This document shows positions 30,179 through 38,001 of a stretch of 64,000 nucleotides of DNA, one piece after another. Each line of letters opens with the position of its first letter. Positions within the stretch are counted from its first letter, which is position 1. The notes under the pieces were generated by a model. It did no database searches, was not told where the DNA came from, and saw only the letters and a list, made by a program, of their open reading frames with translations. Source of the DNA: Arthrobacter sp. PsM3 (GTDB lineage Bacteria; Actinomycetota; Actinomycetes; Actinomycetales; Micrococcaceae); the NCBI RefSeq assembly GCF_030433895.1, contig NZ_JARUXE010000001.1:124001-188000 (forward strand), in the 5' to 3' direction. The position numbers and the translations under genes were made by a program.

Positions 30179-30936
30179 CAGCCCACCCCCAGCACCGTCT
30201 TGGCGGCTTGGCCGGCGAGGCTGGAGACAATCCTGGGCAGTGCCAGGAAGATGAATCCAGCCAGCGTGAGGGTGAGCAGGATCTTGAGCGGAAAGCCCAG
30301 GGAGAAGGCGTTGAGCGCCGGGGCCACCCGGGTCAGCAGACCCAGTCCGACGTCGGCGAGGAACAGGACCACTACCAGCGGTCCGGCGATCTGGACTGCG
30401 GCGAGGAACATACCGGTGACCGCCGTTGTCAGGGCCTGGACCGGCTGGGCAAGATCCAAGCCGCCGGCCAGCGGCAGTGCGCCGAAGCTGCCGGTGAGTC
30501 CGGTGATGACCAGCTGGTAGCCGTCGGAGGCGAACAGGAGCGCCAGCGCGGCCATCTGCAGCAGCCTGGTGAATTGAGCGCCGTTGACATTCATCTGGGG
30601 GTCGAAGGCCTGGGCCATCTGAAAGCCGCTGAAGAGGTCGATCAGGCTGCCGGCGGACTGGATGGCGGAGAAGATCACGAGAACCAGGAAGCCGAGGGCC
30701 AGCCCGGTCACGAGCTCCAGTACCACCCCGGTGAGGAAGCCGGCAGTGTCACGTGCCGTGTACCCGGCGGAGACCCGCTGGGACACCGCGAGGCCAAGCC
30801 CCAGACCTAGCATGGCTTTGACGCGGGCCGGGAATGCCTGGTGCGCGAAGGGCGGTGCCACGATCAGGAATGCAGTCATGCGGACGGTGGCCAGCAGTAG
30901 TGCTTCCAGCCACGTCGGGTCGATCGGGATGCCCAC
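30178..30936 (-). CDS. fliR: Flagellar export protein FliR
   Basis: Polytopic membrane protein of the export gate, about 252 residues with six or so helices; RMTAFLIVAPPFAHQAFPAR at the N-terminus is the family signature. I choose the GTG at 30936 because it falls two bases after the fliQ stop (TGAGGTG) and gives the usual length; an upstream start at 30981 would overlap fliQ by 44 bases. Confidence 0.95.
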   Translation of the reverse strand: MGIPIDPTWLEALLLATVRMTAFLIVAPPFAHQAFPARVKAMLGLGLGLAVSQRVSAGYTARDTAGFLTGVVLELVTGLALGFLVLVIFSAIQSAGSLIDLFSGFQMAQAFDPQMNVNGAQFTRLLQMAALALLFASDGYQLVITGLTGSFGALPLAGGLDLAQPVQALTTAVTGMFLAAVQIAGPLVVVLFLADVGLGLLTRVAPALNAFSLGFPLKILLTLTLAGFIFLALPRIVSSLAGQAAKTVLGVG

Positions 30937-30937
30937 C

Positions 30938-31213
30938 TCACAGGCCCCCGAGCAGGGACGGGATCCTCGCGAAGAGGTCATTGGTGAATGAGACCATCTC
31001 CGAGATCATCCAGTGGCCGCAGACGAGCAGGGCAACCGCCACGGCCGCGGCTTTGGGTACGAAGGACAGAGTGGCTTCCTGGAGCTGGGTAATCGACTGG
31101 ATCAGTGCGATGGCCAGCCCGACCACGAGCGCTGTCACCAGGACGGGGGCGGAGAGCTTGGCCGCGACAATCATGGCCTGGAGGCAGATGTCCAGGACTG
31201 CGTTGGCGTTCAT
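30938..31213 (-). CDS. fliQ: Flagellar export protein FliQ
   Basis: A 91-residue, two-helix export-gate protein. The stretch VVGLAIALIQSITQLQEATLSFVPK is the conserved core. The ATG at 31213 overlaps the fliP stop by four bases. The frame is open much further upstream, but that part is antisense noise within fliP in a different register. Confidence 0.95.
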   Translation of the reverse strand: MNANAVLDICLQAMIVAAKLSAPVLVTALVVGLAIALIQSITQLQEATLSFVPKAAAVAVALLVCGHWMISEMVSFTNDLFARIPSLLGGL

Positions 31214-32106
31214 CCGGTGCCCGCATAACTTTGCACGAGTGCCGTGATGATCAGGCCCCAGCCGTCCACCAGGACGAAGAGCAGGATCTTGAACGGCAGG
31301 GAGATCATCACCGGCGGGAGCATCATCATGCCCATAGACATGAGGGCGGCGGAGACCACCAAGTCGATCACGAGGAACGGGATGAAGATGACGAAGCCGA
31401 TGATGAACGCGGCCCGGAGCTCCGAAATCATGAAGGCGGGGATGAGGGTCTGCAGGGGCACCGCCTCGGGGGTGGCCGGGTTTTCCGCGGCGGCGGCCCG
31501 GGACATCAGGGCGATGTCCTCTTCCCGGGTGTGGGACAGCATGAACTGTTGCAGCGGGCCGCTGGCAGCGCCGACGGCCCCGTTGAAGTCCAGGGTGCCG
31601 TTGAGATAGGGCTGGATCCCGATCGTGTTCATCTCGTTGATGACCGGCCACATCACAAAGATCGAGAGGAACAGGGCCAGGCCGGCGAGGACCTGGTTCG
31701 GCGGGATGGACGGCAGCGACAGTGCGTTGCGGGTCATCGCCAGGACCACAAAGATCTTGGTGAAGGATGTCATCATCAGCAGCAGCGCCGGCGCCACAGA
31801 CAGCAAAGTGATGCCGATCAGGGTCAGGACCGCCGTCGACGGTTTGCCGTCGAGCCCGTTGATCTCGATGTTGACGCTGCCGCCGCCGGGGTTTGCCGGA
31901 TCCGTCGGGGCGACCGGCGGGGTGGGATCGACGGGTGCCGCCTGGCCGGCCGAGGCGGTCAGCCACAGCAGCAGCACCGCGATCAGGACCGCGGCGAAGC
32001 ACAGCGCCATGGCCCGGGCAGGCCGGATTGCACCGGGCCGGATCAGGTCAGGGCCGGGGGCTGTCGGGAATGCGGGGGCGGAAGCGAACCTCAGAGGGCG
32101 GATCAA
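31210..32106 (-). CDS. fliP: Flagellar export pore protein FliP
   Basis: Pore-forming component of the flagellar export gate. A hydrophobic signal-like helix (MALCFAAVLIAVLLLW) is followed by a short loop and four membrane helices; LLMMTSFTKIFVVLAMTRNA, PNQVLAGLALFLSIFVM and the GMMMLPPVMISLPFKILLFV end are family signatures. I place the start at the TTG at 32106, which overlaps the fliO stop (TTGA); the ATG at 32010 just before the signal helix is the main alternative. Confidence 0.95.
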   Translation of the reverse strand: MIRPLRFASAPAFPTAPGPDLIRPGAIRPARAMALCFAAVLIAVLLLWLTASAGQAAPVDPTPPVAPTDPANPGGGSVNIEINGLDGKPSTAVLTLIGITLLSVAPALLLMMTSFTKIFVVLAMTRNALSLPSIPPNQVLAGLALFLSIFVMWPVINEMNTIGIQPYLNGTLDFNGAVGAASGPLQQFMLSHTREEDIALMSRAAAAENPATPEAVPLQTLIPAFMISELRAAFIIGFVIFIPFLVIDLVVSAALMSMGMMMLPPVMISLPFKILLFVLVDGWGLIITALVQSYAGTG

Positions 32107-32678
32107 TTGCGGCGTCCGCTCCTGAGAGCGGCAGCAGCCTGCTTCCACGTGGAGCCGGCAAGGATAGAACCGTGCAGGGGCGGGTGGGCCGCCGTGCCCG
32201 AGTTGTTTCCGCGCGGCGCAGGCCCCCGCGCATGGGAGTCCCGGTGCAGGGTGCTGCGGCGTGGCAGCGGGGCGTGGGCGGGGCCGGAGCCGGCGGCGTC
32301 CGTGCTGTCGTCGGAAGTTTCTTCGAGACTGGCCTGCTGGCCCGGGAGCGGGTTGAAGCCAGCAAGGATCCGGGCAAATTCGCCGGAACCGCGCCGGGCC
32401 TCGGGAGCTGCGGCTTCCTCGGCTTCAGCGGGGATGTCACCGGTATGCAGGACGTTGACGGCGTGTTCGGTGACGCCGAGGAGGAAGCGCTGCCCCGAGG
32501 CGTCCACAACCACGACGGACGCTTTCTGGCCGACGCTCTGCCGGCTGACAATGGTCAAAGCGCGGTCGGCCCGGCGCCGTCCGGTGCCTTTGCCGAGCCG
32601 GCGTTGCAGGAGCCACATGAGGCCCAGCACCGCGCCCAGGGCCACGAATACCCGCAGCCCGAGGATCAGTGCGTCCAT
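32103..32678 (-). CDS. fliO: Flagellar biosynthetic protein FliO
   Basis: Small bitopic protein that helps assemble the FliP ring. One membrane helix at about 5-24 (ILGLRVFVALGAVLGLMWLL) is followed by the cytoplasmic FliO domain (LTIVSRQSVGQKASVVVVDA, RFLLGVTEHAVNVL). The last ~90 residues are a Ser/Pro/His-rich tail, giving 191 residues in all. It starts right after the fliN stop. Confidence 0.88.
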   Translation of the reverse strand: MDALILGLRVFVALGAVLGLMWLLQRRLGKGTGRRRADRALTIVSRQSVGQKASVVVVDASGQRFLLGVTEHAVNVLHTGDIPAEAEEAAAPEARRGSGEFARILAGFNPLPGQQASLEETSDDSTDAAGSGPAHAPLPRRSTLHRDSHARGPAPRGNNSGTAAHPPLHGSILAGSTWKQAAAALRSGRRN

Positions 32679-33407
32679 TCAGCTGAGTCCCTCGGCAACA
32701 TCGAGGATGCGGGTGATCCGGACGGCATAGTCCTGGTCCAGGACCACCACTTCGCCGTGGGCTATCAGCCGCCCATTCAGCAGGATGTCCGCCGGGGCGC
32801 CGGCGGATCGGTCGAGTTCAATGATCCTGCCGGGTTCGAGGGAAAGCACGTCGCGGACCGACATCCGGGTGCGTCCGATCTCCACGGTCAGTGCCATTTC
32901 GATGTTGTTGATCCGGCCGAGGCGACCGGCAACGGCCTCACCGCCAGCGAACACGTCGCCGGCACGTTCCTGGCTGGTGCTGTGTTCACGGAGCCGGACA
33001 GCGAACCAGGCAGCGGCGCTGACGCCGTCGGACAGTTCGAAAACCGCTGTGTCAGGATCAGAGAGCAGCCCGGAGGCGTCAGACTCACGCAGGTCGCTCA
33101 AGACCCCGGCGCCGAACACCGAACTGGCGCTTTCCATTGCGGGGCGCAGCACGTCCGTCACCGAGACGACGCCGGACTGGGCTCCCGTCATGCCGCCGGC
33201 AGCTTCGTCGAGGAAGGCGCGGTCGCTCAGCATCAGCGCGAGGTCGGCGGTGACGGGGCCGACGAACGTAGCAGTGACGGCCTGGCGGGCGAAAGGCACT
33301 GCGGCGCGGGCCGGCACCATGGCCATCACCTTGAGCGCCACCGGGCTCGGCAGTTCTGCAACGAGCCGTTCCGCTGACGATTCGTGCCTGGTCAGGGTGA
33401 TGCTCAT
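32679..33407 (-). CDS. fliN: Flagellar motor switch protein FliN (long, FliY-like form)
   Basis: Rotor C-ring protein. The C-terminal ~78 residues are the SpoA domain (MALTVEIGRTRMSVRDVLSL, GRIIELDRSAGAPADILLNG, VVLDQDYAVRIT). Unlike the ~137-residue enteric FliN, it has about 150 residues in front (DLALMLSDRAFLDEAAGGMT), resembling the CheC-like domain of FliY; a phosphatase motif cannot be confirmed by eye. ATG overlaps the fliM stop by four bases. Confidence 0.93.
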   Translation of the reverse strand: MSITLTRHESSAERLVAELPSPVALKVMAMVPARAAVPFARQAVTATFVGPVTADLALMLSDRAFLDEAAGGMTGAQSGVVSVTDVLRPAMESASSVFGAGVLSDLRESDASGLLSDPDTAVFELSDGVSAAAWFAVRLREHSTSQERAGDVFAGGEAVAGRLGRINNIEMALTVEIGRTRMSVRDVLSLEPGRIIELDRSAGAPADILLNGRLIAHGEVVVLDQDYAVRITRILDVAEGLS

Positions 33408-34276
33408 CGGTGGTTCTCCTCGATTGTGACAATGACGGCGGCCGCGCGGGACCCGTTGCGGGCAGGGGCGGCAGTGGCGAGCCGGGTGCCGTCCAGGGTG
33501 AGGTCAAACGGGCGGTTCTCCAGGTGCGGCAGGGGCAGGACGTCTCCCACCGCGAGGCCCAGGACCTGGCTGGGGGTGACATACGACGTCGAGAGCCGGA
33601 CGGACAGTTCCACCGGAACCCGCTCCAGCTGGCCGCTGACCCGCGCTGCGGCGTCCCCGCGGTTGTCGGTAGGGTTGACCTTCTTGAGCCGGCCCAGCAG
33701 GAGTGCGGCAGGAACGGCGAGGGTGGCGGGGGCGTTCATGTCGCCGACGTTGATGGTGAACGCCGCGACGATCATCAGTTCGCTGGGGGCTGCGGCCTGG
33801 GCGAACTGGGAGTTGTACTGAATGGTGTCTACCCGGACTGTTTCGCTCAGCAGCGGTCCCAGGGAGTAGCCCAGGTCTTCCAGCGCCTCGTCCATGAGTC
33901 CTTTGATAAGGGCCTGTTCAATCTGTGTGAACTTCCGGTCCGGCATGGCCGCATCGCTGGAGGCGCCGAGCATTCGGTTTACCCAGCCGAGCGCGGCGGG
34001 GGCGGGGAACTGCACCACGATCCTGGAATCGTTGCCCTCGACGGTGCACAGCACCATGGTGGTGACTGCGGGCAGGGATGCTGCGTATTCGTCGTAGCTG
34101 AGCATACTGACGTCTTCAAGCCGCACCACGGATTTGACGCGGACCTTGGCGGTCAACTGGGTTCCCCACTGGCGGGCGTAGGTTTCAAAGGCGAGTTCCA
34201 GGACGCGGCTGTGTTCCCGGGCGAGCGTCGCGGGACGCCGGAAGTCGTAGACGCTGACCGTCCGCTCCCGTGCCAC
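33404..34276 (-). CDS. fliM: Flagellar motor switch protein FliM
   Basis: C-ring protein that links the FliG ring to FliN and binds phospho-CheY in chemotactic species. The middle domain starts at YDFRRPATLAREHSRVLELA and the C-terminal SpoA domain ends near PFDLTLDGTRLAT. I set the start at the GTG at 34276 because GGAGGGG lies six bases before it. A TTG at 34318 would fall inside the proposed -10 box (34316-34309) and is rejected. With this start the N-terminal EIDALL-type CheY-binding segment is absent. Length is about 290 residues. Confidence 0.93.
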   Translation of the reverse strand: MARERTVSVYDFRRPATLAREHSRVLELAFETYARQWGTQLTAKVRVKSVVRLEDVSMLSYDEYAASLPAVTTMVLCTVEGNDSRIVVQFPAPAALGWVNRMLGASSDAAMPDRKFTQIEQALIKGLMDEALEDLGYSLGPLLSETVRVDTIQYNSQFAQAAAPSELMIVAAFTINVGDMNAPATLAVPAALLLGRLKKVNPTDNRGDAAARVSGQLERVPVELSVRLSTSYVTPSQVLGLAVGDVLPLPHLENRPFDLTLDGTRLATAAPARNGSRAAAVIVTIEENHR

Positions 34277-34308
34277 TTCCCGCCCCTCCAAAACACTCAC
34301 GGTTTCCA

Positions 34309-34335
34309 CTATCGGCAAGGGATCCCCGGAGGTAA
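34309..34335 (-). promoter_or_regulatory. Sigma-28-like promoter of the fliM block
   Basis: Minus strand: TTAC at 34335-34332, 15 bases, GCCGATAG at 34316-34309. It lies between motB and fliM and would start transcription about 25 bases before the fliM GTG. The -10 matches the FliA consensus GCCGATAA at seven of eight bases. Confidence 0.7.
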
Positions 34336-34347
34336 GCGGTGCACGCG

Positions 34348-35175
34348 CTATTTCTCGCTATTCTTCAGCACTTCCGGAATCAGGGCCCGGACCACGTCGG
34401 GCTGGTCGGAGATGATCACAATGTCCACCCGGCGGTTTCGCTCCATGAGCTCGGGGGTGGAGTCGTCGTTGACCTGCCGCGCGGAGCCGAAAGCGACGGC
34501 GCCTATGGTGGCCGGCGCAATCCCGCCACGGTCCACCATAAAGCGCAAGACGTTCACGGCACGGGCCGAGGACAACTCCCAGGTGGATGGGTAGACGGTG
34601 ATGCCGTTCGCGGCGTGGCCTTCGACCATGATCTCCATGGAGGCCGGCCCGAGGATCGGGGAGATGATGGTCAGTACCTGGGCTGCCCGATCGGTCAGCT
34701 CTGGCCGGTCCGCGGCGAAAAAGGTCTGCGAACCGATCAGTTTGACCGTCAGTCCGCGCTGGTCGATCTGGAATTCAACGTTCTCGCTCAACCCCGCGGA
34801 GGCCAGGCCGGCCTTCATCTGCGCCTCCAGGGAACGCAGCCTGTCCACTTCCTTCATGGCCGCCGCGAGGGCGTCGGGCGCTGCCGGTGAGCCTGCCGAC
34901 TGGGCCGCGGCGAACGCCTCCAGGTTCTTGTCCGCAAGTTCCGGCGGGACTACTGTGCCCTCTGCGGTGTCCACTGTTTCACTCGGGGTTGCTCCAAAGC
35001 CGGTGGCGAGCGAACTGCGGAGCTTCTCGAACTTGTTCGCGTCGACCGTGGACATGGCGTAGAGGACAATGAACAGGCACATGAGCACCGTAACCATGTC
35101 CATGTAGGACGCCATCCAGCGTTCGTCGACGTGATGCTCTTCGGGTTTCTTGCGGGGGCGCCGGCGGCCACTCAC
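34348..35175 (-). CDS. motB: Flagellar stator protein MotB
   Basis: Stator subunit anchored to peptidoglycan. One membrane helix carries the proton-accepting Asp26 (MASYMDMVTVLMCLFIVLYA). A linker and then an OmpA-like peptidoglycan-binding domain follow (VEGHAANGITVYPSTWELSS ... ARAVNVLRFMVDRG ... NRRVDIVI). It is 275 residues and overlaps motA by four bases. No sodium-type PomB marker is evident, so a proton motor is likely. Confidence 0.97.
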   Translation of the reverse strand: MSGRRRPRKKPEEHHVDERWMASYMDMVTVLMCLFIVLYAMSTVDANKFEKLRSSLATGFGATPSETVDTAEGTVVPPELADKNLEAFAAAQSAGSPAAPDALAAAMKEVDRLRSLEAQMKAGLASAGLSENVEFQIDQRGLTVKLIGSQTFFAADRPELTDRAAQVLTIISPILGPASMEIMVEGHAANGITVYPSTWELSSARAVNVLRFMVDRGGIAPATIGAVAFGSARQVNDDSTPELMERNRRVDIVIISDQPDVVRALIPEVLKNSEK

Positions 35176-35987
35176 GCGGCAGTGTCCATTGTTCCAGCGT
35201 CGCCGGCGGCCGCCTTGCGCCCGCTTCCGGGACTCTTGAGCTGGTGCTCGGGAACCATGGAGCGGAGCCTCTCGGCGAGCAACAGCGGTTGGGCGCCGGA
35301 CTGCACGGCGAGCATACCTTCCATGAGCAGCGTCCGGTGTTCAATGTCCAGTTCGGACAGCCGGGCCAGCCGGGAGCTGAACGGGAGCCAGATGAAGTTG
35401 GCGGACAGCAGGCCCCAGAGGGTGGCAACGAACGCCGCGGCAATCATGTGCCCCAGCTCGTCCGGTTGGGATAGGTTTTCCAGCACGTGGGTCAGGGACA
35501 CAACCGTTCCGACAATGCCGACGGTGGGGGCGTAGCCGCCGAGGGATGCGAAGAACTTCGAGGAGGCGTGATCGCTGCGGGACTTCGTATCGATCTCGTC
35601 CTCCATCTGCATCCGGAGGTCCTCGGCGTCGGTGCCGTCTGCAATGTTCTGCAGCGCCCGGGCCAGGAAGGGATCGCTGACACCGGCGGCTTCTTCCTCA
35701 AGGGAGAGCAGGCCCTGGCTGCGCGCCTTTTCGGCGAAACGCACCATCTGGTCGATGCTGTCCTGCGGATTCGCCGTCTTCCCGATGAACATTCCCGGCA
35801 CGGATTTGAAGGCCTGGAGGACGTCCTTGAGCGTGTTTCCGGCCAGCCCGACGGCCAGGGTGGCACCGAAGACGAGGATCATGGGGGCAGGCAGAACGAG
35901 TGAGCTGAGGCTGCCGCCCTCAAGAAGGACCATAACGATAAGGGAGCCAAAGGCGAGAAGCAGTCCGATGATTGTTGCGGGATCCAT
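35172..35987 (-). CDS. motA: Flagellar stator protein MotA
   Basis: Five-copy stator subunit with four membrane helices, 271 residues. TIIGLLLAFGSLIVMVLLEG begins the first helix; the cytoplasmic loop has the charged residues that contact FliG; GGYAPTVGIVGTVVSLTHVL and FVATLWGLLSANFIWLPFSS form the last two helices. It starts three bases from the flbD stop and overlaps motB, so flbD-motA-motB form a unit. Confidence 0.97.
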   Translation of the reverse strand: MDPATIIGLLLAFGSLIVMVLLEGGSLSSLVLPAPMILVFGATLAVGLAGNTLKDVLQAFKSVPGMFIGKTANPQDSIDQMVRFAEKARSQGLLSLEEEAAGVSDPFLARALQNIADGTDAEDLRMQMEDEIDTKSRSDHASSKFFASLGGYAPTVGIVGTVVSLTHVLENLSQPDELGHMIAAAFVATLWGLLSANFIWLPFSSRLARLSELDIEHRTLLMEGMLAVQSGAQPLLLAERLRSMVPEHQLKSPGSGRKAAAGDAGTMDTAA

Positions 35988-35990
35988 GGA

Positions 35991-36278
35991 TTACTTTCTT
36001 GGTGGCTCAGGTGCGGGGCGGCGGCCGTCGTTAACGGGGTCCGGCGGCGGGACCAAGCTCAACGGGTATCCGCTCACCGAGGGGAAGTCCCTTGCCTTAG
36101 TCAGGACGTAGGCCCGGTAGTCGGCAATAAGTTCAACCACTTCGGCGAGGCTTTCCAGCACCACGTACGCGGCGCCGTCGAGCGTCACCAGATGGGTGTC
36201 CGGGCTCTCGTGGATACGCTCAATCAGATCCGGATTGACCGCGAAGCGCGTTCCGTTAAGGCGAGTGACAACGATCAT
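35991..36278 (-). CDS. flbD: FlbD family flagellar protein
   Basis: Small protein beginning MIVVTRLNGTRFAVNPDLIE, the full signature of the FlbD family found just before motA in many flagellar operons; function is poorly defined. It is 95 residues with a Pro-rich tail (LSLVPPPDPVNDGRRPAPEPPRK) beyond the usual ~65-70. The ATG at 36278 matches the family start; the upstream extension runs through the promoter region and is rejected. Confidence 0.93.
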   Translation of the reverse strand: MIVVTRLNGTRFAVNPDLIERIHESPDTHLVTLDGAAYVVLESLAEVVELIADYRAYVLTKARDFPSVSGYPLSLVPPPDPVNDGRRPAPEPPRK

Positions 36279-36321
36279 GGGCCGATTCTGCTTTGTTTCG
36301 GGGGCGGTGTTCCTGTTCCTA

Positions 36322-36348
36322 CTGTCGGCAACCCGGCCACATCCGTTA
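36322..36348 (-). promoter_or_regulatory. Sigma-28-like promoter of flbD-motA-motB
   Basis: Minus strand: TAAC at 36348-36345, 15 bases, GCCGACAG at 36329-36322. Predicted start is about 37 bases before the flbD ATG. The -10 differs from the FliA consensus at two positions, but spacing and -35 agree with the other island promoters. Confidence 0.6.
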
Positions 36349-36498
36349 GGCGCGGGCCCGTTACAACTCCCGGGAGTGCGACCCGGACCCGTAATATGCA
36401 TCACTTCCCGGCCTGATGGCTAAAGTAAGCTGTCTGCGCCATCCTGGCGCAGTCGCTCCAGCACACGTCAAACTTACCGAAAACTTGGGGGCGTCTCC

Positions 36499-38001
36499 GT
36501 GGCACCGCAGTGGCTTCGCGCGATCGGCAGCCTCGTTCCCCATGGCTCAAGACTTCCGGAGCCCGCGTGGGCTTTCCGGCACCGGATGATCGTTGTGTTT
36601 GCTTTGGTCACGTCCCTGGCCGTCACCGTCTTCGCTCTGTCACAGGGCAGTAAGCTAGGCCACGCGCTCCTTGAGGGAGCCGCGCCGGCCTTGTTGTCTG
36701 TGGTTGCCTGGAAAGCCCCTTTCGGCCGCAGGCTTCGGGCTTCCCTGGCCTCGGTGTCGCTGATGGTCGCCGCGGCCATGGCCGTTCACACATCCGGCAC
36801 CATCGAAGCGCACTTCCTGTTTTTCATCATGGTGCCGATTGTGGCCCTTTACGAGGACTGGACCCCGCTTGGGGCAGCAGCCTTGGTGGTGTTCGCCCAC
36901 CATGCCGCTCTTGGGGCGCTGGCACCCCAGCGCCTCTACAACCATCCCGCCGCGCATCAGGACCCCCTGCTGTGGGGCATCATCCACAGCGCCTTCTTCC
37001 TCGCCATCTGCACCACGAGCATTCTGCACTGGACCATCCATGAACGGGCCCGGGCCGAGGAAGACGTGCTGCTGGACCGGCTCGCAAGCCAGGCACTTCA
37101 CGATCCGCTGACCGGGCTGGCCAACCGGACTTTGCTGCATGAGCGGCTCCGCGCAGCACGCGCAGCGAGCCTGCAGCGGAGCGAGCCGCTGCTGGTGCTC
37201 TCCGTAGACATCGACGGATTCAAACCAGTGAATGATTCCTACGGCCATGCCGCAGGAGACGCCCTGCTGCAGGAACTGGCGCGGCGGATCCAGGCCTGCA
37301 GCCGAGCAGGGGACACCGCCGCGCGGGCCGGTGGCGACGAATTCATCCTCGTGCTTCCAGGCTCGGGCGGCAACGTGGCGGCGGGCATAGCCCGGCGCAT
37401 CATGAAAGCGGTGGCGGTACCGGTCCAGCTGGCGGGGACGGTCCTGCATATGACGGCAAGCGTGGGCGTTGCGCTTGGTTCCGGGTCCGAGACAATCGAA
37501 GACCTGCTGGAGTGGGCCGACCGGGCCATGTACGAAGCGAAACACGCTGGGCGGGGCCGGTATGTCGTCTATGACGGGCTTCGCAATTCCGCCACCGACT
37601 GCACCTTGACCGTCCAGCCGGTCCATGCCCGGTCCTGGGCTGCTTACACGAGAACGCTGCGCCTCGAGATCGCCGCGGCCAAGGGCCAGGGCCGCCTGCC
37701 CCAGCAAACCCGTGGGCCGGAGACGGCACGACGGACGCTGGAGTCTCTGCTGGCAGCAATCGATCAGCTGCCTTCCACGCCGGATCAGGTGGGGATGCTT
37801 CTTCCAGAGCGGACAGCGCTCCAGGAGTTTGTCTTCCATCATGAGTTGGTCCAGCAATGGACCGACGCGCTGACGAGGCAGGGGATCCTCAATGTGCCCC
37901 GCCCGGCGGAGGCCACGGCCTTTTGGGACGGTCTTAGCCGGACGGTGACCGACCCGGCGCCGGTTGTGGGCGCCGGGTCGGTCACCGGCACTATCGCTTG
38001 A
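36499..38001 (+). CDS. Membrane diguanylate cyclase (GGDEF) with a C-terminal extension
   Basis: Makes the second messenger c-di-GMP from GTP. The first ~190 residues form about five membrane helices; a GGDEF domain follows with DPLTGLANRTLLHERL, the VDIDGFKPVNDSYGHAAGD metal/substrate block and the catalytic GGDEF at residues 278-282. The inhibitory I-site RxxD (RAGD) lies five residues before it, so product inhibition is expected. About 130 residues after the cyclase form a helical domain I do not recognise. The GTG start follows GGGGG. It is the only plus-strand gene within the minus-strand flagellar blocks, so c-di-GMP control of motility is a natural inference. Confidence 0.93.
   Translation: MAPQWLRAIGSLVPHGSRLPEPAWAFRHRMIVVFALVTSLAVTVFALSQGSKLGHALLEGAAPALLSVVAWKAPFGRRLRASLASVSLMVAAAMAVHTSGTIEAHFLFFIMVPIVALYEDWTPLGAAALVVFAHHAALGALAPQRLYNHPAAHQDPLLWGIIHSAFFLAICTTSILHWTIHERARAEEDVLLDRLASQALHDPLTGLANRTLLHERLRAARAASLQRSEPLLVLSVDIDGFKPVNDSYGHAAGDALLQELARRIQACSRAGDTAARAGGDEFILVLPGSGGNVAAGIARRIMKAVAVPVQLAGTVLHMTASVGVALGSGSETIEDLLEWADRAMYEAKHAGRGRYVVYDGLRNSATDCTLTVQPVHARSWAAYTRTLRLEIAAAKGQGRLPQQTRGPETARRTLESLLAAIDQLPSTPDQVGMLLPERTALQEFVFHHELVQQWTDALTRQGILNVPRPAEATAFWDGLSRTVTDPAPVVGAGSVTGTIA
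37944..37986. terminator. Perfect 18-bp hairpin at the GGDEF/flgE convergent ends
   Basis: Two perfectly complementary 18-base arms (37944-37961 and 37969-37986) enclose a seven-base loop. It lies inside the last codons of the GGDEF gene and just beyond the flgE stop (37991). It would work on both strands as a shared terminator; no T-tract follows. Confidence 0.75.

Noticed and set aside
31105..32730. Long plus-strand open frame opposite fliP/fliO
   Set aside because: Asp/His/Glu/Gly-rich antisense shadow; the minus-strand genes are overlapping and well supported.
34277..34318. fliM start at the TTG at 34318
   Set aside because: That codon is within the proposed -10 box, and GGAGGGG supports the GTG at 34276.
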